Below the pieces are notes generated by a model. The model had not been told where the DNA came from, made no database searches, and was given only the letters and a program-made list of their open reading frames with translations. The position numbers were made by a program, and so were the translations under genes. A DNA stretch of 64,000 nucleotides, from the NCBI GenBank assembly GCA_903813345.2, contig CAIIXF020000002.1:1154001-1218000 (forward strand), written 5' to 3'. Source of the DNA: Owenia fusiformis (taxonomy: Eukaryota; Annelida; Polychaeta; Sabellida; Oweniidae). This document shows positions 23,631 to 35,499 of the stretch, piece after piece (within the stretch, counting starts at the first letter, position 1; each line of letters starts with the position of its first letter).

Positions 23631-25505
23631 TATTACCTCTGCGCATCCTTTGAGACTAACGGTGAGTTTCAAATTCTGTTGAAAATGTATGAAACTTGAC
23701 GTAAACTTAATATTCTTTTAATTTTTAGAAAAAAATCAAAACTGATCTCTTAATTACGCTTATCATGAATTTACACTTGTTATGTTCATAGAAATAGACA
23801 GTCGTTTTCTCTCGAGGGTCGTTCTCGAGAGAAAAGAGCATAAATGCGCATTTAGAGTTTTGGTCCGTTTAAAAATCTTTAAAAAATGGGGGTACTTAAA
23901 AGCATCGGTAGGCATCATATATTTCAAATTAGACACGAGGAAGTCAATATTGAGCAAGTTATGGCTGTTTTAAATTCAAATAAAACCGTTAACCCGTACC
24001 GGTCGAGCTTTTGACCCGTACCTGTCAATTTTCGTTAGCTGCGTATACCAAGGGTGTTTCCGCGTCTAAATTCAACGAATAGGATAAAAGATCGCTGAGT
24101 CTTCATTCCAGAACTCATGTTTTTTGTTGATTCTTCGTCATAGTTAAGTCCATATGTCTAAAGTCCCCATATCTGTTCTCTTACTTAGAGACATTTCCCC
24201 TCCTAAATTGTCCTCAGTCAAATTACACCCTCTCGCCGATTTATATAGCCATTTCCCAGAACCCGGGAATCAGAATCGCTGATGTTTGCCATATTGAACA
24301 TGTTGAAATATGCAACTGTACATATAATATCTGTAATGATCTACATTGCCTGCTGCGCGTAATGGTCACGTGACTAGCGCGATACAGGAAAAATGGGGAA
24401 TTTCGAAACAACAATTTCTGGGCACTTTTATTGCAAAGTTCAGGTATTTATAAGTGTTTGTGGTATAAATTATAGTCCATAGACATAAATGAACATCCAA
24501 ACTACATATTTTATTAAGTTTTGGAGCTTTTTTTTTGCTCTTAAGTTAACATCTTTAACTGGCACCGATATTGTATGTATACATGTACATAGTCTTACAG
24601 GGTAACCTATATCAGTCAATAAATATGAATCAAATACTGATAGATATTTGCCGTTATGTTATTTTCAAGAAGTCTGACTTGATTTCTTGTCGATTTTCAA
24701 TTTGCCAAATATAGGGCAGGGGTAGGGCTCGACTGTAAGCAACAAGTCGGTTCTCTAATCATATTTCTTGTGTGAACATAGATGTCAAGAATAGAAAATA
24801 TAATCCAGATCTCCATTAACATTGTTTTCTAGATCTTTAAAGATATTCCCCATGTTTACGTACATGTTAAAAAATTTTAAGATATTAATATCAGCTAGAT
24901 TACTTCATTCACATCATTTGCTAATCCTCTCTACGTACATGTTAGAATATTTTTTAAAATTAAGTACATCTAGATAATAGATATTCATATCATATGTCAT
25001 CTTGCTTCATCAAGCTTCGGACCTATCCTAGAACGTAGTGATTGAGCGTGGGAACCGACGATGATCACATGTACGTACATACATACATGTAATGAAATTA
25101 GTTTATCCGCAATCCAGCTAGTTTGTCATCCAGTACATTTACGCATTTGCCGAAGGAATTGAAGGCACGCCAGTTTTGTTTTGTCTGCGAAAAATTTGAG
25201 GTGTCCAAAATTTGGTCATATGCAATAAGATTTGAACAAAGGTGTTCAAAATTTGGACCAAAAAAATTGTGTTCACAATTCGAAGTAAGATGTTCAACAT
25301 TTGTAATTTTTCGACAACATACCAAGCCGCCAGAACATTCTTTTATTTACTTTTGAGCCAAATTATTATCCACAACTTGACTTATAAATAGGTTTAAATC
25401 GAGAAATAAAATATCTTAGCGAAAACGAATAAATATGTGAATTGCGTCTTCGACAACATACCAAACCGCCAGAACATTATTTTATTTACTTTTGTGCCAA
25501 ATAAG

Positions 25506-26355
25506 GAGAGATTTCGCACATACGTAAAATACAACTTATAACGTATACTTATACTTATAAGAAGACGTACAAGGTGTTTCATAATGTGGGTATTTCGTCA
25601 GGAAAGATCTTCTCGGACTGTAATAAGTAAAGGTCAAAGGGATGCCATTTGTACATTCTTGAATTGTAGCATGTTTAGTTGATCCAAATGTGTTTGTCTA
25701 GAATATAATAGGCTCATATATAGTTCATACATATAGACCCATCTCTTCTCAAATTGACTTTTTGGAGATGCTCGTTATGAAACACGCTGTATGTCATTTG
25801 TTGAGCTACTGAATGGGTCGTTTCCAGGAATTGCTAGAATCTACTGGTTTGATTGGTGTTTCAAATTGATGGTTAAAGTATTTGATTGGATACTGTTCCT
25901 ACTCAGCCGATTAATTTTAAAAAATGCTTGCGGTCAATTGTTCCACACACATGTAGGTAAAGCGTTATACGTAGATCCAACTGTATACGTTTATCATCTA
26001 CGTGTATATACAATTTTGTAAGTTCATTGAACTTATACTGATCGTGAAAACTTTGAAATAATCAACTTGTTTATGTAATGACTCACTTGAAAAGATCATG
26101 ACTCACTTTGAAGGATCGTGTTTAGAATATACTACAACTACTATGACACGGAAGCAAGCATTTAATTATAATGTGCATAGTTTACACGTGCAGATGACAG
26201 TGCATTCACAGTCTCTGGTTGATGGAGCTTTTCTATAGTTATGTTCCATTAAGTACAATTTAAAATTGATTTTAGTAAATATAATAGTTCGACATGACCC
26301 TTTAAACTATACGTATACGTATAAGTTGTACTTTCACTTGTGTGCGAAATCTCTC
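25506..26355. mobile_element. TA-flanked TIR element in left arm
   Basis: The ends are GAGAGATTTCGCACA and its reverse complement. The flanking sequence CCAAAT / TATTATCCACAAC corresponds to an unoccupied copy at about 25355-25375 (GCCAAATTATTATCCACAAC), consistent with insertion at TA. The other arm has the same element at 47939-48789. A second TIR element is nested inside. Confidence 0.65.
25570..25789. mobile_element. Nested 220-bp mariner-type MITE, left arm
   Basis: The ends CAAGGTGTTTCATAATG and CGTTATGAAACACGCTG are inverted and flanked by TA (25568-25569 and 25790-25791). The CA-GGTGTTTCATAA terminus with a TA duplication is typical of Tc1/mariner-derived MITEs. It is non-coding, and the nested position gives the order of insertion. 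Confidence 0.7.
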
Positions 26356-28017
26356 TATTATCCACAACCTGACTTATAAATAGGTTTAAATCGAGAGGAG
26401 GGAACCATTTTACACCGGGTGCGCCAACTCCTTATTTAAATGTGTGTTTCGCAGACCAGGGTTTAAGGCCATTCCAAACGAAATAACTGTTTAATGAGGC
26501 CATGAAATATAAAAGCTCGTTTTATCAGAACGTTATAGCCTAGGTGTTATTTTGTATCTACCAAGACGTTAAACACATTAGTCATGTATAATGATTGGTC
26601 TTAAATGTGCAAAGCTAGACGATCCCTTATACTCGTTCGTTCTCGATGTTAACTAAGATAATATATTATATCAGAACAACGGCTACTAAGGAAAAATAAC
26701 ACGAACGAGTCTAGTTATGAACCGTTCACATTTTTTCAAAGGCGGATTTGGATGATGACAAGCCCGGGTATTGAGCGCGCGACTTATGGAAACGAGTACT
26801 TCTTCAAACCTTGAGAAAATATGTCCAGTAATGCCTAATTTTCTAAAAATGCATAACATTTTGTTGATTTAGAAGGAACAAAACTGCGTATTCTTCTGCA
26901 ATACCATTACAACAAAGCAAAAAAAATAAAACAAACAAGAATTGTTGGATTGTTATAGGTGAATTAGATACTTTCAATAGCAATATTCCACTTAACCGAG
27001 CATATGGGGTTTATGTATCCCAGCTTATTAGATATAGCAGGGCGTGTTCAAATCAAGACACCATATTTTAGTGATCAAGCTGTCAAGGTTATACTTGTAA
27101 AAAACCTAAGAAAAACTTTCTGGGCTTTGCTGAAAAGTACAAGTCATTAATTTCGAAATTTCAAGTTTTAACACTTGAGATGCTGAATGATGTAGGAATG
27201 GTATAATAAATTGGCAATGAACTCACAATTTTTTCATCTGGCACGTTTTGAGGTGGATCCCGGATATGGCATTAATGGTTGAGAATTGGAACTCTGAAAT
27301 CACTAACCTCGATTTGCTGTTATATTTTTGCAAAGACCCAATTCCCTATAATGTACGCGAGCACCTACGATACATTACATGTACATGACCGCATCAACAT
27401 ATTCCGACTAGCCACAGTGTTCCAAGATTTAAAAGGAAAACAGAATAAAATATATCAACGTTGTACGTTTATTTTGTCAAATATTGTTGGCTTATAATAA
27501 GACGACAATGGCTTATTGGAATCGAAAAATGTCAGTTTTCTCTTCCCGAGTTATCACTGTTGGACTTCATCTGTATCATCTTTTTGCATCCAGTTTGACA
27601 TCTGCAAAACAAAGAAAAGCAGTCTCTAACATTTGCACTAGTTCACCTCGTGCATTTAGTAGTTTTTTTAGTAGTGCATGTTATGGAGTAGTTTAATAAA
27701 GGAAATAAATAATATTTTCCAGTGGCCTGTAACGAAAACCAATGTCCCTGTTAACAGTAGTTTGTGAGATAATTTCGTAAAAAGTCGGCAAAATGTAAAT
27801 CAGTTTCCCATTTTTGTTGGCCATTTATGGATTTTTCACCCGAAAATCTTGGTTATGAAGTGTTGTGTACAGGTTTCAGGACAAAACATCACACGGATTG
27901 TTCTGAATCTTTTATGGATGTTTTAGTGCATGGTATGAAAATCTTTAGACGCATAATTAGGGAGCAGGTAACACAATATTGTTCAGCTACATTTGACCTA
28001 ATATTTACATACCTACG

Positions 28018-28099
28018 AGGATATATCATAAAGTTCTCATAATATTTCTCTATATATAGGATATATCATAAAGTTCTCATAATATTTCTCTATATAATC
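28018..28099 (+). repeat. Two tandem ~40-bp units at the end of the left arm
   Basis: GGATATATCATAAAGTTCTC followed by ATAATATTTCTCTATATA occurs twice in tandem. The right arm has only one unit, at 46243-46285. Confidence 0.8.
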
Positions 28100-28259
28100 T
28101 ATCAAAAAATATTTGGTATAACAGAAATATTATTTAAGAAACTGTTGCCATAGTAGCCGGAATTCGAGGTCCCCGGGGCAAATAAAAAAAATCTGCTGTA
28201 AAGATAAGGGAAATGCTTTTTTAGAACATTTTTTAAGTAAATACCATTACTAAACTCAA

Positions 28260-29733
28260 TGCTGTCATAACAAAATTGATAACTTGAGAACCTCCCAAGA
28301 AGAGGTTATGAAAATAATATTCAAACTTGATGCAAATAAAGCTTGTGACCCTGATGAGATCACAATAAAAATGTTACAATTGACTGTGCATACTATATCT
28401 CTACCACTTTCTAAGCTTATTAACAAACTTATTCTCAATGAAATTTAAACCTTCCCCGACATATGGAAAATGGGCAGTATCTGTCCTATGTTTAAAAATA
28501 AAGGCGATAAAACTGACATAGGGAATTATCGACCCATAACTCTTCTAAATATTTAAATATTTTATCAAAGGTATCTGCACGTGTTGTGGCAACAAGACTA
28601 AATGCCCGCCTTTAACCAAAATCTAATTTTTGAATTCCAATCTGCGTTTCTTGAAGGGCATAACACTGAATTCCAGCGACTGGCAATAAATCACTTTCTT
28701 CATGCAAATATCAAAGATCATAAAGCAGTACGTGCAATATATTTAGACATTAGCTCTGCTTTTGATCGTGCTCCTCATAAGCTGATGCTTGCAAAATTGA
28801 AAGCATACGGCATTGAAAGCCAATTTTATCAAATTCTCAAATCATATTTGTCAGATCGTAAAGTCAACGTAAATGTATGTGGTCAATCATTGGATACTTC
28901 TTCTGCAAACTATATCAACTGCGGCATCCCTCAGGGATCTATCCTAGGTACTATTTTATTTTTGATTTATATAAATGACCCGATGATCTTTTGGGAAAGG
29001 CATTTATCTACGCTGATGACACATCACTATATTATTCCTTTGATCCATCTAATCCTGCCATACATACAATCAATCATGATCTTAATATCATAACTAACTG
29101 GTCTCAAAAATGGAAACTAGATTTCAAGGCCAAAAAAACAGAGGAAGTCATCTTTCAAAGCCAGCGCTGTGTATTTCCTACTCCGCCACCTTTAGCCAAG
29201 CTTGGAAATGGGGAAATTAAAAGGAATACTTTTCATAAGCATCTAGGGTATACTCATTCATTAGGCCTTATTTTGATTATGCAGACATTCTTTATCATTC
29301 ATCAACTCAAGCACTGATCAATATCCCTAGCAAGTTACATTCTCAAGCTGCATTATTTTGGTCTGGGTGTCTCCATGGCCCTGATACAGGTAAATTTATG
29401 GGGGCCTTAAACTGGTGCTAACTATCCCAAAGGAGGAAACAACACATTCTTAACTTTATGTACAAAGTAATCAGAAACCAGGTACCCTCTTATGTATCTT
29501 CAATATTTGAAGACTTTAAAAATCCAGCTACCAGAAGAACAAGCAATACAGAGGTATACCAAATTCCTATAAGGTCAACTGCCCAATTTATTAAATCCCC
29601 TATTCCTAATGCAATATCACTGTGGAACAAATTACCTAAACCTCTTTTAGAATATGCTTTAAAATTCTCCCTACCATCGTTCAAAAAAAAGAATGTAATA
29701 AACACGTTCTGCCCAAGTAGTGGAGTCAGATAA
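28260..29733 (+). pseudogene. LINE-B ORF2 (RT) remnant
   Basis: A decayed non-LTR retrotransposon in several frames. The order is KANKACDPDEITIKML (about 28325), [11 protein letters not shown] (about 28520), then the frame 28602-29093 with AIYLDISSAFDRAPH (motif A) and GIPQGSILGTILFLIYIND (motif B). A frame shift near 29000 leads to IYADDTSLYY (YADD) in 28991-29317. The 3' part, about 29420-29733, gives LSQRRKQHILNFMYKVI and SLWNKLPKPLLE and ends normally at 29733. The IPQGS-LGP/FLIYIND motif points to the CR1/L2/jockey group. Stops and frameshifts make it inactive. Confidence 0.85.
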
Positions 29734-29745
29734 GTGTTCAATTGC

Positions 29746-32700
29746 ACATGCTATATATATAGCATCATTTTTTGACATAAGTATTATTAATACATATATT
29801 TTTGATATCTAACGAAGTGGTGTTGAAAAGTGGCCCCATTTGATTATAACAGGCCTTGAAAATTTTGGACATTTACATTGAGCCCCATGTTAATTTATCA
29901 ATCTTCAAAAGATCCCCTGCAGTACAGTTTTAGAGAAATAAAGCCCATATTCCCAGGAAGTTACAGTAGCATAATTATCTTCAAAATAAGTAGGGTTAAA
30001 TTTTTTCTTTTACCTAGTTCCAAAGATATTTGAGTTTGAATTTTGGAAATTCCCCATTGGCTGCCATTATAAATGGTTATCAATATGGCTTTACTTAAGT
30101 GTCCTTTTCTCAAAAATTCTACGGTAAAATTTTCTAATATTGCAGATTTCTATAGATAATATATTGATTTTAAAGAAATCAAACAGGTACATTTCTGAAA
30201 ATTTCTTATTTTTTATATATTTAGCTGTTAAAAACTATAAAAACCTATATCGAGCCCCATGTTAATTTACCAATCTTCAAAAGACCCCATACAGGACAGT
30301 TTTAGAGTAATTATGCCAATTCTCCTAATACGTTACAATAACATGATTATCTTCAAAATAAGAAGGGTTAAATTTTTTCTTTTACCTAGTTCCAAAGATA
30401 TTTGCGTTTGAATTTTGAAAATTCTCCATTGGCTGCCATTATAAACGGCCATCAATATGGCTTTACTAAATTGTCCTTTTCTCAAAAAGTCCACTGTGAA
30501 ATTTTCTAATATTGCAGATTCGTATAGTTAATATATTGATTTTAAAAAAATCAAACGGGTACATTTCTGAAAAGTTCTTATTTTTGATATATTTAGCCGT
30601 TAAAAACTATAAAAACCTATATTGAGCCCCATGATAATTTATCAATCTTCAAAAGGTCCCTTGCAGAACAGTTCAAAAGTGATAAGGGCCATACTCCTAG
30701 GATATAACAATAACACTATTATTTTCAAAATAAGAAATATATATATATATATATTATATTGATTTAAAAAAATCAAACGGGCACATTTCTGATAAATTCT
30801 TATTTTTAATATATTCAGCTGTTAAAAACTCCCCCTGTAGAGCAGTTCAAAAGTGATGGAGCCATATTCCAAGGATGTTGCAATAACATGACTTTATCCA
30901 AAACAACTAAGTTCCAAAGATATTGGCGTTGAAATATTGGAAATCCCCATTGGATGCCATTATAAACTGCTATCATTATGACTTTACTGAAGTCTCCTTT
31001 TCGCAAAACGTCCACTGTGGAATTTTTAATATTGTACATTTCTATAGTTAATATATTAATTTTAAAAAAATCAGACAGGCACATTTCTGAAAAATTCTTA
31101 TTTTAAATATATCTAGCCGTTAAAAACTATAAAAAACATATTGGGCCCCATGTTAGATTATCAATCTTCAAAAGACCCCCTACAGAGCAGTTCAAAAGCG
31201 ATGAAGCCCTTATTCCTAGGATGTTACAATAACACGATTAACTTCAAAATATGAAGGATTAAATTTTTTCTTTGACCTATTTCCAAAGATATTGACGTTT
31301 GCATTTTGGAAAAAACCCATTAGCTGCCATTATAAACGGTATCAATTTGGCTTAAGTAAAGCGTCTTTTCTCAAAAAGTCCACTATGGAATTTTCTAATA
31401 TTGTACATTTCTATTGTTTTTTTTAAAACGCAGGTAGATTTCTGAATTGTTTTACTTTCATTTATATAATTAGCTGTTATTAACTATAAAAACCTATATT
31501 ATGCGCCATGTTAAATCAATCTTTAACTTAATGACTAAATATTTTAAAAATAAGAATTTTTTAGAAAAGTAGCTGTTTGATTTAAAAAAATATATATTAA
31601 CTATAGATATCTACAATATTAGAAAATTCCACAGTGGATTCTTTGAGAAGACACTCTATTATAGTTAAACCATATTGATAGCGGTTTATAATGGCAACCA
31701 ATAGGGATTTTCAAAAATTCAATCGCAAATATCTTTGGAACTAGAGTCCATTTCACTGTTTAATTGCGTCAGTAAAAGCTAAAAAAAAAATAAGAAATCA
31801 AAATATCATTTTGCAATAATATAAGGAAAAATGTATTCCTATTGTATATGAATGACATGTGTATATCTTGGATTGCTTCTAGTTTGGCTCATGAAGTGTG
31901 TGGCCTCTTATATTTGGATGCTTCTCTGCCATGTTATTTTCAATAAGATTAACATGGCCGAAATTCTTCAAATTACAAGAGGGCACAGGCTTATTGCACA
32001 AAAAACTAAAAAATCTGAAATATACAAATGTCATTCATGTACATTATGAATATACTTTTCCATATATTATTGCACAATGGTCTCCCAATTTCTTATTTTT
32101 GGGGTTCTACTCACTGACGCAATAAAACAGTGAAATGGAGTCTAGGTAAAAGAAAAAAAATTAGCCCTTCCTTTTTTGAAGATAATCATGTTATTGTAAC
32201 ATAGTATGAGAATGGGCATTATTAGTCTAAAACTGTTCTGCACAGGGTCTTTGAAAGATTGATAAATTAACATTGGCTTCAATATAGGTTCTTTATTGTT
32301 TTTAAGGACACTTTAGTAAGGCCATATTGATAGCCTTTTATAATGGCAGCCAATGGGGAATTTCCAAAATTCAAATGTAAATATCTTTGGAAGTAGGTAA
32401 AAGAAAAGAATTTGCCCTTCTTATTTTGAAGATAATCATGTTATTGTAACATAGTAGGAGAATGGGCATTATTAGTCTAAAACTGTTCTGCACAGGGTCT
32501 TTGAAAGATTGATAAATTAACATGGGGCTCAATACAGGTCTTTTATAGTTTTTAACGGCTAAATATATAAAAAAAATAAGATATTTTCAGAAATGTACCT
32601 GTTTGATTTTTTTAAAATCAATATATTAACTATAGGAATCTGTAATATTAGAAAATTTCACCGTGGACTTTTTGAGAAAAGGACACTTTAGTAAAGCCAT

Positions 32701-33042
32701 ATTGATAGCCATTTATAATGGCAGCCAATGGGGAATTTCTAAAACTCAAACGCAAATATCTTTGGAACTAGGTAAAAGAAAAAATTTAACCCTACTTATT
32801 TTGAAGATAATCATGTTATTGTAACATCCTGGGAATATGGGCTTTATTTCTCTAAAACTGTACTGCAGGGGATCTTTTGAAGATTGATAAATGAACATGG
32901 GGCTCAATGTAAATGCCCAAAATTTTCAAGGCCAGTTATTATCAAATGGGGCCACTTTTCAACACCACTTCATTAGATATCAAAAATATATGTAGTAGTG
33001 ATTCTTATGTCAGAAAATAGTGCTATATATATAGCATGTGCA
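29746..33042. repeat. 3.3-kb palindromic satellite block (~372-bp unit)
   Basis: Units begin GAGCCCCATGTTAATTTA at about 29880, 30252 and 30624 (period 372), with more diverged units near 31143 and 31503. From about 31550 to 33042 the same units run in reverse complement (landmarks ATTAACATGGGGCTCAAT near 32516 and TGAACATGGGGCTCAATG near 32891). The outer ends are ATTGCACATGCTATATATAT on the left and its reverse complement on the right. Open frames inside it are not called. Confidence 0.85.
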
Positions 33043-33065
33043 ATTCTAGGGTTTTATTGCCTTAA

Positions 33066-33470
33066 TTGACTCCACTAAAGAGAATAATCAGTTCAACGTC
33101 CCTGATTGATTCAATAAGGTCTCGAGAAATCACTCTCAACAGAGCTCGTGTAGACTTATTTTTGAAAGCAAGACCTTTTGCACACCAATTTACTTTTATA
33201 TACTCGGCTCATTGTTCTTGTGGAAAACCTGAAACACTAACACATTTATTTTTCAAGTGTCCTTTATGCCAAATTAATAGGCATGCCCTGATGGAAGAGG
33301 TCAACAATAACTTTTATAATTAGATCAGCCAACTAACAAACATGGATGATAAACTTAATTTTCTCTTATATGGTGACGAGACATTATCCTTAGCATTACT
33401 AAGTAAACTTCTTATCATTGTCAGCAATTTTCTCCATGGCAATAAGACATAGGAAGGAGGTCTCACCTAA
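33066..33470 (+). pseudogene. LINE C-terminal fragment with zinc-knuckle-like motif
   Basis: The translation LNRARVDLFLKARPF then HCSCGKPETLTHLFFKCPLC (33204-33270) then KLNFLLYGDETLSLALLSK is the C-terminal end of a LINE ORF2, with a C-x-C...H...C knuckle. There is a stop near 33330 and a final stop near 33450. It is followed by an AATAAAG and A-rich sequence at about 33670-33695 that may be its tail. It does not overlap LINE-B in content and may be a separate family. Confidence 0.7.
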
Positions 33471-33778
33471 GCCCTGGAGAACCCATAATATATTTATTTT
33501 GTTTTTAACTCATCTACTTGGCACCAACCCCTCTGGTCCCTGGGATACCCTTCGTTGCACAGTCGTCCTCTAACAGCTAAATATTATTCTTAATTTTTCA
33601 CATGTAAGTGATGGCCAACCTATAATGCCACTATAGCGATTGGTGGCCAATAATGTATTGACTTTACCTCAATAAAGTTTATACGATAAAAAAAGATTAA
33701 TATAAATTACATGATAATTAGATAAATAAATAAAAATGTTCAATCGCAAGTTAGTAACATTTAATATAATGTTTTTAA

Positions 33779-34021
33779 TCATGAAAATTGCACCATAAAA
33801 TAAAATTCTGGTTTCAATTCTGGTTTCCGTTTCTTAATCCTAGCTACTACGTAACGGTTGTATGTTTTATCTATCTTGATCAAAAAGTACCTTTTCACAT
33901 GTCTAACTTCAGTGTTGTCGTCATGTTCTGCAGATTCTGCCAATGGAGCAGATTGCGCCTCATAGATACTGCAAATTAGGAAAACTGCAATTCCAAGACA
34001 AATCACTGACCATGATTGCAT
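33779..34021 (-). CDS. Gene A: secreted peptide precursor, coding exon
   Basis: An 80-residue protein starts at the ATG at 34021, which follows a pyrimidine-rich acceptor (CTAATTTTTCCAG) directly. Residues 1 to about 24 (MQSWSVICLGIAVFLICSIY, then EAQS) form a signal peptide with cleavage likely near AQS/APL. Residues about 25-44 form an acidic propeptide (AEHDDNTEVRH) ending in VKR. After that Lys-Arg come 36 residues, YFLIKIDKTYNRYVVARIKK and a Lys/Pro-rich tail, with nine K/R against three D/E. This is the architecture of a secreted, dibasic-processed cationic peptide. The AAAAGGTACTT at the KR codon could also be a splice donor, in which case the C-terminus would lie in another exon. The function is unknown, and an antimicrobial or signalling peptide is only inferred. 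Confidence 0.7.
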   Translation of the reverse strand: MQSWSVICLGIAVFLICSIYEAQSAPLAESAEHDDNTEVRHVKRYFLIKIDKTYNRYVVARIKKRKPELKPEFYFMVQFS

Positions 34022-34076
34022 CTGGAAAAATTAGCATGCCTTCATGTCATATTAGCCTCGATAACAACCCCAAGGC

Positions 34077-34248
34077 CGGTGTAAAAGGGTAGGTGGTCCT
34101 ATCAAATTTTGGTCCTACTCTCTATTGATTTATATGGTGGCCTAATCACAATTATTTTCCTTATTATTTATACACAGTCAGGGCCGGTAAGGGCCGCAAG
34201 GAAAGGGGACCATAATCCCCAGGGGACCATAATTTCTTTTACACCGGT
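34077..34248. mobile_element. Small hairpin element in intron 1 of gene A
   Basis: CCGGTGTAAAAG at the left and CTTTTACACCGG at the right form inverted ends of a ~170-bp element. Confidence 0.5.
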
Positions 34249-35232
34249 ATTCTACGAACTCATACTTGGGCCAATTTATGATAATTTATATTTAAAAAAA
34301 TACAAAATTCGAAAATTGAAATATTCATATGGCGATGTTTTTTTCTTGAATTACAAAGGGAACACATTATATTTTATAAATTCGTAGGCGGCATCATTGG
34401 AACTAGATTGGCATTCCTCTCCTGAGCAATTTGAAAGAAATGAAAAATTAACATATTAATCGTTTAATAAGTCTGGTTTAATTTCAAATAAGATATTATT
34501 TATCACATTTGTGAGTGTCAAAAAAACAATAAACATGTTTCCTTTGATATAAGTTTTGCATTGTAAAAATGTAAGTAGAGCCAACGTTATTGTTTGTAAT
34601 TATTAGCCTCAAATTATTTTGAACGATCCCTATGTCAAAATTGATAACTTAAGAAATGGGCAAGATTCATTCATACAATTTTACATGAACAGTTCTTCCC
34701 CGATGTCCTTACTATAGGACATTTTTTATGGCTTCATTTAATACGTTTTTTCCAGGAGAGGGCGTCTAATAATCATGAATCCTCCAATACATCTGTTTTG
34801 GAGGATACATTTATATTAAACTCCATCTGTCATTCCAAGAGTACCCATTTTACTATTACATGTCCTACTTTATAACATCATAGATTGTTAATAATGTTGA
34901 AAAGCACAATACTTATACATTTATTTGTTTCAGACAGGTTCTAATCATGTCTTGAATAAAAGTAAAAGATTGACAAATGATACAGTTGGTCATTTAGAGA
35001 TATTAGGTTTGGTAATTACACTAGGCCTATTGTTATTAATTCTTCTGATGAAAGCACTGGGAGTGTATTTAGATCTAATCTAAGCTCATTCTCTCTACAT
35101 AGTATTTCCCATGGTCTCCTTCTAAAATCTACAGAGGGTACTCAATAACACATTTATATCACAGACTCTGAATAAGATAAAATGAAATTCAGGAATTAGA
35201 TGTTATAATGAGATATATATAAATACACTTAC

Positions 35233-35347
35233 TTTGCTATTCGGATGTTGAATCACTGAACAGTATATGAACTTCAATCGAATTTGCTTGTTCTAGAGTG
35301 TTCCTCTCGTCCCGATGGCAATCACTCTTTATAATGCGACTTATATA
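35233..35347 (-). promoter_or_regulatory. Gene A: TATA box and non-coding exon 1
   Basis: On the minus strand TATATAA (35341-35347) is followed by a segment almost identical to that of gene B: CGGGACGAGAGGAACAC, then TTGAAGTTCATATAC, then GTTCAGTGATTC. It ends at a GTAAGT donor (35227-35232). No ATG-initiated frame is conserved in this exon, and the conserved ATG lies at the start of exon 2. About 110 bp upstream of the TATA box is also alike in A and B (to about 35465). LINE-C begins immediately beyond it. Confidence 0.75.
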
Positions 35348-35499
35348 TCTTTACCCCTATATGGATTTTTATTACCTGATCAATGCTTTCGATTATGATT
35401 GGTTGAATTTTCAACTTAAGTGCCATGTTGTTCTTTATGACATTGATCATGTGTGGGTCAGAATTCAAAAAACAAGAAAATGCAGCAAATCAGCTCTTC

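Larger units (their letters stand above)
23726..28040. repeat. 4.3-kb inverted duplication, left arm
   Basis: This arm is collinear in reverse complement with 46243-50588. Identity is very high: the translation of 27279-27497 is identical over 72 residues to that of the reverse strand at 46803-47021. The translation of 25791-26021 is identical over 76 residues to that of 48273-48503. The arm contains two nested TA-flanked elements and a partial GTCCATGG-family copy (from about 27928). No domain-bearing gene was found within it. Confidence 0.9.

Noticed and set aside
25098-25325. 75-residue frame conserved in both 4.3-kb arms
   Set aside because: The arms are almost identical at DNA level, so conservation says nothing about coding. 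No domain was recognised.
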